Of a DNA stretch of 64,000 bases, positions 1-43,545 are shown in pieces. The translations under genes and the position numbers were made by a program. The first letter of the stretch is position 1. Every line of letters starts with the position of its first letter. Where the stretch lies: the NCBI GenBank assembly GCA_001247695.2, contig LGRX02035337.1, positions 1-64,000 of the forward strand. The letters are read 5' to 3'. Under the pieces are notes generated by a model. It was not told the origin of the DNA. It searched no databases and saw only the letters and a program-made list of their open reading frames with translations. Source of the DNA: Cymbomonas tetramitiformis (Eukaryota > Chlorophyta > Pyramimonadophyceae > Pyramimonadales > Pyramimonadaceae).

Positions 1-79
1 CTCAACGGCTCGAGGGAGACAGAGGGCCGCGCCTCTCAACGGCTCAAGGGAGACAGAGGGCCGCGCCTCTCAACGGCTC
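1..79. repeat. Tandem repeat, 34-bp unit, cut by window edge
   Basis: Two full copies and part of a third copy of a 34-bp unit starting CTCAACGGCT, with one-base differences between copies. The array begins at base 1, so more copies may lie outside the window. Confidence 0.85.
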
Positions 80-2524
80 TGCCTGTAAAGATTGTCGAGC
101 ACGAGGCTTTCTGCCTCCGGCCCTAGACTATTTAGTTTAATGAAGTATGAATTTCCCGAATAACAGCATCTTGATTGTTACTATGAAGCATTAGCACACC
201 TTCCAAAATGATGATGCATAAGAACTCCTTTTGAAAGCACAGAGGATGACCGTTTTGGCACAGGGGGTAGCGGACTTCTCTGTGGTACAACAATGGCGGC
301 CATTGGCGGAGAAAGCAATCGAAACATCGAAATGAAACAGCAGTTCAATGTTATGTGGTTTGTGACAAAGTGCGCCAGTGGAATATTGATGAAACACTTT
401 TGAACCCTCACTTTAGTGTGCTACAGTGGCTGCGTCTTGATGCTGTTGGCGGCTGCTACAGATGACAACAATCTTCGCATGGCTTTGATGGAGTAATGTG
501 CTCCGGTTGATTGTGCATTTAATTAAAGCATTGATGACTCGGTGGATACATGTTGGATTTTTTTATTCTTATGAAAACGTGGTATCATCGACTAATAGGG
601 CGCTTTTTTGTATTAACACTTCCGTGATTTTATGCAATAGGCATAAACGGCCAATTCAAGATAATATAAGTGACATTGGAATTCGCACTGTGAGAAGAAT
701 ATGGGGGAGGATGTGGATGAGGAGTGATCATTGGGTTGGGCATTCTCATGCTTGTGACAAGCATGTATATTGCATCTTGCAATTGTTCACAGTAAGATAA
801 AAGGGACACCCTACGATATGAAACCACAACTCTTTGTATACTGGTGTAGACAAGATCAGAACACACCTGCAATCGTAGCAAACTCTGTTAGCACTCTTTT
901 GAACCCATGATCAAGCATGTGCGTAGCTGCGACAGGTCACCATGTGTGTGTGTGAGCTAACTCAGCTAAGTATTTGTCGACTTCGGACGTGCTGGATGTT
1001 CTCTCGCACGTCACCTGCATGAGTGCAGTAAGAAGCAGTTCGTGATGATTTCATATAGATGTACACTCTCCCGACTCGGATATGCTGAGGATTATCATGG
1101 CAAATGTCCCGCTTTTGCATATCGTGCGGCTTTCGGGTGGGATCAGTGCGCATCGTTTACACTGATGACTTTCGGAAACTACGTACAAACCAAGGTGTAG
1201 AGACCCGAGATGACCGAAGAATCCCTACTTAGTACACCGTCGTGAAGAACTTGAAGAATCACGAAACTGCGCAATTTTTAATCCTACATGCCATTATGGG
1301 GGTGCTGTACCACTTAATGGGCATGCGGGCACATGTTATATCGATTAAAAAAAAAAAATCCAAGTAAACATGATAATATTCCGAAGAAGGCATGCTTCAA
1401 ATATCTCAACACAATTTTGGGTAGTTTGTCCAGCATATATATTTGAGTCGTGGAAGTTGTCAGATACAGTTTCCGGTAGTCAAAATCCAGTGTGGAGAAC
1501 TGGTGTCGAGTATTCATCAAAGATCTTAGTACACATCAAGCTGGTGAGTTGAAGGTGAACATTGAAACGTCGCCAAAAAATGATCTAAATTCATCATAAA
1601 ATATAAATGTCACCGAATTCAACCTAAATTTTGCGAATTCATTTGTTGTGGAGTAGCCTTCTTGTTCACTACTTTGGTGAGGCCACCTAACTAAAGTAAA
1701 TCGGAAACACCAACAAACCAGTTTGCCGAGTATACAAATCTGCTGGCCACTTAGTCACAAAGGTGTACAAGACCTTTCAAACGATCCACCGCTCGACAAA
1801 TCGGACTTATTTCCTATGCTGCTTATTTGGTGAGCAAAAAGGCTTAGGCGCAGCTAAGTCTGCCAGGGACTTCAAAGGCATTTTGATGCCTCTCCTCTAA
1901 GAACTTTGGTAAATGACACTTTAAGATTTTCAAATTTATTTTCTGTTTCTCTGACGACAGCATCCCTATTTTTCTTGACAGATACTGGACACGGGAGGAA
2001 CAAATTAGCGGGAGAGGGCTGCTATGTTGCAAGGGTTTATCTTTAATGATGTCACAATGATGACGTTTTCTGATGTTGTGATTATTTCAACATATAGCGA
2101 CATGGTCCACAACAATGAGAGCATGGCACAGACTGAGATACGCTTCAACATGTTTCCCCCAAGTGTTGTATCAATGGTAATCTTCCTGAACAAACGATCA
2201 CTACTCCTAGGCGGGTAAAATGTGTTAAATACGTTAGTGTGACCATTCTTTTATGCTTGAGGAAGGGACGGCCCTGCAGATATTTGATGGTCCATCTCAT
2301 GACTCCAGTCGGACCTCTTGTTTCGACTTGTTTGTAAGTGGTCAGTGCAACTATTGATAATATATTGCAAGTATAGTATATGCGCACACACCGTGAGCGA
2401 TCCGTTCCTGACGACCACGCGCAAGTTCGACTTTGAAACATTATTTTCCAAGGGTACGCGTTATCGAAACGATTGCCTACATGCATGTGTTCATAACGCA
2501 GCATGCATTACGCGTGTACGGATA

Positions 2525-2742
2525 ATCACGCGGTGCATGCTAATACAATATGGGTATGCAGCGACTTTCGCTCATACCTATGCAGTATGTGTGTTTCACG
2601 CTGTGAATCACTTCGTGTGTGGCCTTGTCTGCCCCGCCGCGCCGGGATACGCGGCATGCTTATCACGGTCTGCTTTAACTATCGGATGCCTCTGTTGCTT
2701 GGTACAAATCGCACAATGCGTGGTGGTAAGCCAGAGTGAATG
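2525..2742 (+). repeat. Dispersed repeat, copy 1
   Basis: About 215 bp starting near TCACGCGGTGCATGCTAATA and ending near GGTGGTAAGCCAGAGTGA. The same sequence returns at 3893-4136 with scattered substitutions and short indels. Weaker partial copies are seen near 4815-4925 and 5510-5578, sharing the GGATGCCTCTG and GGTAAGCCAG segments. No terminal inverted repeats or target duplications were seen. It is an unclassified degenerate repeat family. Confidence 0.75.
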
Positions 2743-3321
2743 ATATAAGCTTCTTGTTTCGTATTGTCCTGTCACATTTTTCTTGCATGTACCTCAGCGC
2801 AAAATAATATGGCACCGTCCCGCATTGTCTTCATTCATTTATAAAGAGTATAACACATATGCAAATGCCGCATGCACTCGTACTATTGAAAACTGAAATT
2901 GAATGGCTCAGCACTTTTCAACCACTGTAGTGAGGGCACTTAACCAAAGTGATTCACGCAACTGGAGGCATACTGTTGTGAACCATCACCAGCAAACCAG
3001 TTTGGTGTGCACACCAAAGTGTACATATGCTCATCGAAATGCGCTCGGTCGCTCCGCACATTCAAGTACTGCACATTTTTGGAAAGGTCTTGACAAAGCG
3101 CACCTCGTCACATGAAAACCAATCATCCGAATCGACCGGGTTCACTTTGACGAGTTACTTGTCAAATTGGTGTGGTGATTATTCACTAAAGTGTGTTTCA
3201 ACTTTCGTTTTGCGGCTTTGGTTAGGTGGTCTCCAAATGGCTTCACAGGTGAGAGGCTGAAATCGTGTGTTCTGCTTCTGTGTGCAGCACGGTCAGCATG
3301 TTGCAAATGATGATGGCGAAT

Positions 3322-3476
3322 GCAAACCACACACACACACACCCATATAATCCTTATTTGATCCGGCATGGGTACATAGTGCAGCTAATCTTCTGCGGCT
3401 ACGGTGTGCCAAAGGAGTCGGTCCAAGGAAAAACACCCACCCACACCCACACACACACACACACACACACACAAAG
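3322..3476. repeat. CA microsatellites flanking a dispersed repeat piece
   Basis: Two (CA)n tracts lie near 3329-3343 and 3436-3472. Between them is a segment around CTTCTGCGGCTACGGTGTGCC that recurs in inverted orientation near 32136-32175 and, more diverged, near 32285-32330. The (CA)n tract therefore appears to travel with a repeat family rather than being independent. Confidence 0.7.
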
Positions 3477-3892
3477 CACGCACATACACATATTTCCCCC
3501 AAAATGTGATCATGGAATCGAGACGACTACCTTTCGAATGGCTAATTCGAAAAACTGAACGAACTGTGCGCTTTAAATTTTTGGGGAAAGCTTTTGAAGC
3601 GGAATTTTGGCTGCTTATTTCACACAATCTGTGATAGGGCAAGTAGAAGCACACGTTTGATGATCAGCATACATGACAGATGATGGATGACAGTATGCCA
3701 TATCGGATGTCAGCACGTCAGTATGGCCTGGTGACTGTATGATGCAACAGTGTTAGAGTCGTCACTGCAAGTTCAAGTGATGCTGACATCGAGATATGAC
3801 AATATATGACATAGCAGCAATAATCGCCAAGTGTTACACCAAGGCTTGGGAATTGCTGGGAGGAGTGATATGCCAGTTTGGCTCTACGATTA

Positions 3893-4136
3893 ATCACGTG
3901 GTGCATGCTGATATAATATGAGTATGCAGCGACTTTCGCTCATACCTACAGTAGGCGTGTTTCACGCTGTGAATCGCTTTGTGTGTGGCCTTGTCTGTCC
4001 CGTCCCACTGGGACACGCGTCGTGATTATCACGGTCAGCTTTAACTATTGGATGCCTCTGTTGCTTGGTACAAATCGCACAATGCGTGGTGGTAAGCCAG
4101 GGTTGATGTTTAATTGTGTTAAGCCAGAGTGAGTAC
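3893..4136 (+). repeat. Dispersed repeat, copy 2
   Basis: Second copy of the repeat at 2525-2742. Long stretches are identical (for example the segment around GCGACTTTCGCTCATACCTA), and its tail is partly duplicated: TAAGCCAGGGTTGA is followed by TAAGCCAGAGTGA. The two copies differ at roughly one base in ten by eye, which suggests an old duplication or two old insertions. Confidence 0.75.
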
Positions 4137-4625
4137 TATAAGGCCAGTTCGGCTCTTCTTTTGTGCACGCGTGCGTGTCCGTGCCCACGCGCCTTGTCAT
4201 ACTGTACATACATATCGTAACGATCAGTGGTATGATTATACTACGCTTGCACGTACACATTGCTACGTCATCTGGGTCATATCATCAGATGTCAATATCG
4301 AGCCGGTAACGATATTCTGCAAGGTATATGTACGTTTTTTTACAGATGCGTACGTTTTGAAATGCAATGTACTACCAGTATTTAAAGCCGCGTTCTCAAA
4401 CCTGATATCATTTAGTTTGTGTGCAATCGTCCAATATGCTGTACAGGATAATCGGTGATATTCTAAGCAAAGTGAGCTTCGCAAGATTGGTGTATATCAT
4501 ATATGTGTATATCACATACTGGTAATATAATACGTATTGCGGTGACTGCGGCGTATATCATATATGTTTGTTATTGCACCGGTGAAGGGATCGCTTGCAT
4601 AATGTCCGGGTACGCCTCAATGAAC

Positions 4626-4646
4626 ATCATCATCATCATCATCATG
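4626..4646. repeat. ATC microsatellite
   Basis: A short pure run of about six ATC/CAT units in non-coding DNA. Confidence 0.85.
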
Positions 4647-6202
4647 TGCTGACACACGCCGACGTTCTTTACGTAAGTGCGCGAGTGTGTTTTACATTTA
4701 TCTCAGTACGAATATAATGCGATAAGTATACCGTGTCGTAAGTGTCCGGTATCTAATCACTATAACTTTTTGTGTATCTTCACTGTTGTGAATCGCCAAA
4801 TGCAGCCTTGCATGCCCTGTTCACTTCGGGAGAAGCGTCGCGCATCAAGTCGCGGTCCGTGTCTACTACCGAATGCCTCTGTGTTTGGTACACGCGGTAG
4901 GTGCGATGCGGTAAGCCAGGGTTGATTTTTAACAGCGATATGCCAGTGGACTGCGACAGTGAGACTGACATTGTGCCACATGTGACAAATGCACAATGCA
5001 CAGGAGATGCCTAGTGACTGTTAGGGAATGCATCTGGATAACATGAGCATGAGAGGGCTGTTACGCTCTCTCTCTCTTGTTGTATGTTGTAAACTAATAC
5101 TCAGACCACCTAAAAGTGATAGCTGAGTTGCAAATATGTTTTTCGGAGTTAGTATTTTATGAGTACTAACTACGCAGTGATGTGCCCTGTTCATAATCAC
5201 CCCCACATATACACACACGTTCTGGTGGCCATTTCAAACAATTTAAAATCAGGTAAATCGCGCGAGACAACATGATATCATCGCTTTCCCCTGGTTCTCA
5301 CATCGGGGAATGTAGGCAATCAGGAAGGTACGTATGATAGTACTGGAAGTAATGACGAAAATAGCATGTCCATAATGTGACACAGCTAGTGTTTGCATAA
5401 GGAATTGAGATCCTGCCGCGCACAATAACCAACATCGCGATGTATGAATACATTTCGCGCATGCATCATATGTTAATCACATGATATTGTGCCGCACTCC
5501 ACAAATCTCGCAAGCCCCCGTCGCGCCGGGATAAGCGTCGTGTTTGTCACGGTCTGGGTGATCCTGGATGCCTCTGATATAGACTGTCATGTCAATACAT
5601 TTGTATGCGATGTGGTGGTGTTTTTGGAGTGATATAATTAACCAACATCATATCCCGTGACGATATATGCTCGAATAATATCATGACGTGCGTCCTAAAA
5701 AATCCAGTAATGACTATGCAAACCATGAAAAAAGTGCGATGACCTCCTTCCCGTACATAAAGCACAACCCGCTGCTTCATGTGACTGAAATGCTCATCTG
5801 GTCAAGTTAGAGACACGGCTAGCTGTAATAATAGAAAAATAAGCTGCTATTATTCACTTCCTGGGAAAATTCTCCAGTAAGCGAACATGCGTTCCATGTG
5901 TTGATATAGACCATGATAAAAAACCACTGGCGCATCACCGAGGGACTTCTGATGAATTTACAATAAATTCTAGTTACACAACAATATGCAATTGTCTTCA
6001 TTTCTACTATGCATACACATGGTTTAACTCCCCTAGTATACCCAAAGTCATCTTCCATTTCTCCCTGCATTATTCAAAGCTGAAGGCAGTTTGCGCAACA
6101 CTTGTGATCTGCAGTGCGCGACCAATCATGCCGGTGACAGCAATCTCTCTAACCTTGGGATGCACCATATTTACCATTGAAGAATATATGCCTTCGGCTC
6201 AC

Positions 6203-39251
<33,049 letters not shown>

Positions 39252-41079
39252 CCCGTTCCAAATATTGTCAGCTACCTACTCCATTTTGAACCTCAAAATT
39301 CCGGGGGATGGTGTCTGAAAAGTCATGCAATAGTTCGTCTTTTGTCAAAGGTCCATTTATGCTCTGGCTGTTTGAATTTTCCCCAAACGTCTGCGAGCGG
39401 TAGAGATCAGATAGCCGAATTTCAAGGGGAGCTGCTCAATTCTCGAGTTATTAACGAGAAAGAGTAGAAGGTACTTGTGGGAACGATCTTGTTTATGTCA
39501 TCACAAATTGCTTTCATCTCACGACGCCTAGGATTCCATGTAAGGCCATCATAGCGTTGCACATTCGTTCACCACAATCGAATGGTTTACCTGATGCTTA
39601 TGCAGACCCGAGACTGGAAGCAAAGGCCACTGGAGCATAAGCCAAGCTGAGCGGAAGCGTGAAGTAAAGTTTCCCTCACGTCAGGAGTTCGCAAAAGCTG
39701 GTAGCTGTTCCCACCAGAGAAGATCTTCATCATGCATCTTCTTCGCAGTTTGTACCTCGGAGGGAGGGGGTAGGGGTCCCAGAGGGCTCTCGCGTCGGTC
39801 TGGGGTGGAGACGAGGAACCTCATCCACGGTCGACGGTGCGGTGTGGATGTTGCGCCGAAACGATGTTCTTACTTATCGTTTTCTTTTACGTTTAACGAA
39901 TTTTCATCCTTACACCTTAGTATGGAAAGGGGAGTAACTATACAGTAGTAGTAGCGTAGCAGGGGAAGCAACCAAATCGATTCCACGCAGTGTTAAGCCG
40001 CCAGGCGTGACATCGCGTCACTTGTTCCGCCAACGCCAAAGCTCGGTTAACACTGCGTCAAGCGCCAAAATACTCACAGCCCGGCACATCACATGAAAAA
40101 ACGAGCAAGTCGTGTTTTCATGAATGCGCGTATATATGGGTCCCGTTGGGACCGCTTGTTTTTTCGCGCAATCGTCAAACGAGCTATAACTGAAGTTATT
40201 CAAAATAAAAATCGTCTTCGTTTCGTTATTTTTTTCTAGGATGAACTAGGATGGGCTTAGAACGGGAACATTTGAGCTTCATCTCGAGCAAAAATGTTCG
40301 GACCCAACATGTTTGACATAACATTAACGCGGAGCGCATCTGCGTTTCACGGAGACCTGCACGCGGTTACATATTTATCTTATATATTGAAATAGAAGTG
40401 ACCGTCACTCCTGGTAGACCGATTTACCCCCCCCCCACTATAAAGTGGGGGGTCTGTCTCCTGTTGTCCTCCTTCGGAGAGCCGTGTCACACAGTGTAGC
40501 ATGCCTCTCGGTAGCTCGGAACACAGATGCGTAAAACCCCTAAAGTATTTTATGTCGTCGTCATCTTAGTATTCCGGAAAGTCTGTGTTCACTAACGGTG
40601 CATTCTGTGATACATATATATCCGCCTATATATATATCCCCCACCCGCCCGAGAATCACACTTCTCATCAGTGACCTTTGCACGCCGATCGGCCATGGAT
40701 TGTCCAGGGCGCAAGGATTGTTAGATATATAAGTTCGGGTATATATCGGTTGACAGTCGGGCAATCAGAATAGCTTTCACTTACTTGGTTGGATAACATT
40801 GATAAAACCTAGAACCCGGTCATACTCTCCCGGAGTTCACTAACTAGGATTGTCATACGGAGTACGGACTACAATTATAGGAAGAGGCGGGGCAGGTGAC
40901 TTTGGACTGTCATTGTGTCGCTTCCAGCACACCACCCTGTAGGAGTACGAAGTTGGGACTATAGGAGGTGGCAATCCTAGAACCGAAACAAATCAACAAC
41001 AGCCCTAATCCCAGGCGAAACAATGAGCTATGGAAGCCTGTCCTTACTTGCTTGGCAATCCCGAGGTGAACGGCAGCCG
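39252..41079. other. Intergenic region, likely promoter side of the BEACH gene
   Basis: No gene recognised. The first few hundred bases above 39251 should hold the promoter and 5' untranslated region of the minus-strand BEACH gene, but no TATA box or known element can be assigned. GC content drops gradually. A short perfect hairpin lies at 40429-40452, and AT-rich TATATA tracts lie at 40614-40640 and 40720-40750. Confidence 0.5.
40429..40452. other. Perfect hairpin with TATAAA loop
   Basis: CCCCCCCCAC, TATAAA, GTGGGGGG: an 8-bp G:C stem (CCCCCCAC with GTGGGGGG) around the six-base loop TATAAA. It could be a structural element or chance. No transcript end is known nearby. Confidence 0.5.
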
Positions 41080-41502
41080 TTATACTGCAGAGTTTTGATA
41101 TCTCCCAAAACAGGTAAATCTAGCCCGCCATCCTGGGCTCTTCTGCACCTCTAATCTGTGAACGACATTGGCAGGCACGGAGTCTCTGAATGTAACATGT
41201 CGATCTCCTCCTCGTCTGAGCGCTGACGGCGGCGGGGTATAGTCTGGTGACGGCGGGGTAGGCAGGGGGTCCGGCAGCCGTGGGCGGCTCCGTAGGCCAT
41301 GACGGTGCCAAAACCAGCCGTTATTTTGTCCAACACCAGCTCTCCAATACCAGCCGTGGTGCCATCCGTAGGTAGACGGAGGAATTGGAGCTGGCCGTGT
41401 TGTAGTCAAGCCGTCGTCGGGTGATCCGACACCACCGACCCCTAGGACGGCTTCGTCTGCAGTCAGCCGCCGGGTGTCGATCGGTGCGGCGGTGGCGCAC
41501 AC
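41080..41502 (-). CDS. Proline-rich hypothetical reading frame, doubtful
   Basis: An open frame of 140 codons with a proline-rich middle (PLPTPPSPDYTPPPSALRRG) and a more protein-like end (DRHVTFRDSVPANVVHRLEV, then a basic stretch). I do not recognise it. It lies next to the tRNA-like inverted repeat (41567-41737) in a transposon-rich area. It could be part of a mobile element's gag-like protein or a chance frame. No splice sites or regulatory signals were found. Confidence 0.25.
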   Translation of the reverse strand: MCATAAPIDTRRLTADEAVLGVGGVGSPDDGLTTTRPAPIPPSTYGWHHGWYWRAGVGQNNGWFWHRHGLRSRPRLPDPLPTPPSPDYTPPPSALRRGGDRHVTFRDSVPANVVHRLEVQKSPGWRARFTCFGRYQNSAV

Positions 41503-41566
41503 TAATGAGGAGAGTGGTATTGCTAACCACTAGAGCTATGGCATCTAGGGCGTCCTCAATATCATA

Positions 41567-41737
41567 GCGGACACCGGGAGTCGGACCCCAGTGCCCCGGT
41601 TGTATAGGTTGGTATATGGTCTAGAAGGTTGTGTCCAACCTATACAACCGGGGCACTGGGGTCGCTAGATGGTCTAGACGGTTGTTTCCAACCTATACAA
41701 CCGGGGCACTGGGGTTCGACTCCCGGTGTCCGCTATG
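41567..41737 (+). repeat. Inverted-repeat sequence with tRNA-like Pol III boxes
   Basis: The right arm (CCAACCTATACAACCGGGGC, ACTGGGGTTCGACTCCCGG, TGTCCGCTAT; about 41688-41737) has an almost perfect inverted copy at 41567-41614. A partial third copy of CCAACCTATACAACCGGGGC, direct relative to the right arm, sits at 41636-41663. On the plus strand TGGTCTAGACGG fits an A box, and GGTTCGACTCC is a perfect B box about 40 bp downstream, the spacing of tRNA genes. The cloverleaf does not close because the 5' acceptor strand has no match, so this is not a tRNA gene. A tRNA-derived SINE or foldback element is more likely. Confidence 0.6.
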
Positions 41738-42917
41738 TCAGATAGTCGCGGTTCGGACGTTTTCGGAAAGGCTAAAGATACGTATCATCAGATAGAATAA
41801 TATGTGGTGAGAGTGTTTTGTTTCACGGTGTCACGAGAATGACTTACCAGATCTGCCATCTCAGATTGTCGTAGTATGACAGCCCGATAGGCAGATTCTA
41901 GCACACCACATCATACGAGGTGGCACCGTGTATACTCTTCACCACCAAATCCAAGGCGTGCCCTAGTTACTGCTACTAGTGACCCGAAGATTTAACCAGT
42001 TACACGGCTAACGGCTAAGTGAAAAGCTGCCAAGTTTCAACTGGACTTTTCCCATCCACGACTGAAGATCTCTGAAAATAAAGTCAACAGGCTTGCGGCA
42101 CCACAATCATACTCACTGACTCCATGGGGAGCCAATGCCAAAATCACGTGCCAATAGTTGCCGTCACCTGTGCCGTCCGATCTCCGCGCGTTCATGCTAT
42201 TTTGCCGTCCACGGCCAGAGTCATGTAAATCGAGCGATGTGAAAAGAAAAATGTGGCCACGATCGGTGAGGTTGCGTGCCCCGTGAGGGCATCTCTCGGA
42301 TGCAGCTAAGGGAGTCTGCCAGATTGCGAAGCATTAAGTTACTGAGGCAGAAGATTAACATTCGTCAGAAGAATAAGAGTCACGCGATGGAGAAAACTTC
42401 TGAAACTCGTCGCCACTTGATGTCGAAGTATAACAATCATACCGCTCGTGCTGAGTAAAGTTATCCGAGCCGTTGTCCGAGGAATAGCTTTGGGCGTCAT
42501 ACTGAATGGCACCACCGCCTAATGAGAGCGGGGTTTCCTCAAGTGAGGCGTCCGATTCCACTCTTTGAAAATCGTCCGTTACCGCCAACTGACTAAAACC
42601 CGAGGGGAAGAAACTATCAGCCGCGGCCGCACCACCAGAGTTGCTGGATGAATGCGAAGGGGAAACACTTCCCCGCGCGAAGTTGCTGCAGGTCTCCTCT
42701 GATGGAAGAACAAAAGAGGAGGGAGCAAGGGATTGCTGACGAGTAAAATTGTCCGAAGCACCTGATGGTGCACCATCAGAGCGCGTAGCACGTGAAGCAT
42801 GGCCACGCCCACGTCCACGTTTGCCAGAGGGGTGCCCGGAGCGGTGGTGGTGGTGGTGATGTCGTTCAATGACCTTGGCCACCACCTTCTCGATTGTGGG
42901 GAGGGACGTAGGGCTTG

Positions 42918-42922
42918 GGATC
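42918..42922 (+). other. Target-site duplication GGATC, left
   Basis: GGATC immediately before the 5' LTR, matched by GGATC immediately after the 3' LTR (52943-52947). Five-base duplications are typical of LTR retrotransposon integrases. Confidence 0.93.
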
Positions 42923-43527
42923 TGTCAGGGTTATGACCGATGACATATGTGTCATACATGTCATACGTGTCATACCTGTCATACATGTCATACCATGTCA
43001 TGTCATGTCATGTCATGTCATATATTATTATGACAGTCGACAGTATGGTCGATCATGACTGTACAGGTCGAGTCGCGTCATACATTTATGACAGTCGTCA
43101 GTACGGTCGACGATGACTGTACATGTCGCCAGATGATTATGTCACATCATCAGGCATCCCTGTCATCGAGAGTTCGTACTCCGAACTCGAAGATGACAAG
43201 CAAAGATACATCTTGTCGATTCTTCAAGAACCATCTTTCGCTTTAGCATGCACGGAACATGCATGCGCAGCACGAACGAACTAGTCGTTTATACAATGCT
43301 GGTCGTTCAACCTACGTCTCGGGTTCACAACCCAATGGCGGTACCATCTAAGATGATGGGAGACGTAGGTACTTAAGTGAGGAAGCGTTGTGCTTCAGCA
43401 GCTCTAGATTCATAGACTGCACTCACAAACCCGCACATACGTTCACTTGTGTATGCTGTTCAACTGCACAGTGATTATTGATAATATTGAATATTATAAC
43501 AGGGCTTGCATAGCTCAGCCCTTATCA
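42923..43527 (+). repeat. 5' LTR
   Basis: Starts TGTCAGGGTTATGACCGATG and ends CTCAGCCCTTATCA. The first 110 bp are an array of ATGTCATAC and ATGTC steps. Two palindromic segments follow, TATGACAGTCGACAGTATGG and ATGACAGTCGTCAGTACGG. It differs from the 3' LTR by repeat-copy number and about five point changes or single-base indels. Confidence 0.92.
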
Positions 43528-43545
43528 GTGGTATTCTAAAAGTCG
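43528..43545 (+). promoter_or_regulatory. Candidate primer-binding site
   Basis: GTGGTATTCTAAAAGTCG directly follows the 5' LTR. TGGTAT is complementary to the 3' end of initiator tRNA (AUACCA), but the match does not continue (TCAGAGC expected), so a different or half tRNA primer is possible. Confidence 0.5.

Larger units (their letters stand above)
1..6202. other. Region without a recognisable gene, left flank
   Basis: About 6.2 kb of intermediate GC content lies downstream of the stop codon of the large BEACH gene. All open frames are short (under about 140 codons), and none shows a domain, a splice pattern or a protein-like composition that I recognise. It holds duplicated and degenerate repeats (listed separately), CA and ATC microsatellites, and a 34-bp tandem repeat at the very edge of the window. 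The 3' untranslated region and poly(A) site of the BEACH gene should lie just below 6203, but I could not identify the cleavage signal. Confidence 0.6.

Noticed and set aside
498..2743. Small frames of 60-141 codons in the left flank
   Set aside because: No domain, no splice support and composition similar to the surrounding non-coding repeats.
41510..41737. Permuted tRNA gene (3' half before 5' half on the minus strand)
   Set aside because: A T-arm-like 3' half and a D-arm-like 5' half are present in permuted order, but their acceptor strands (TGTCCGC and GATGCCA) do not pair.
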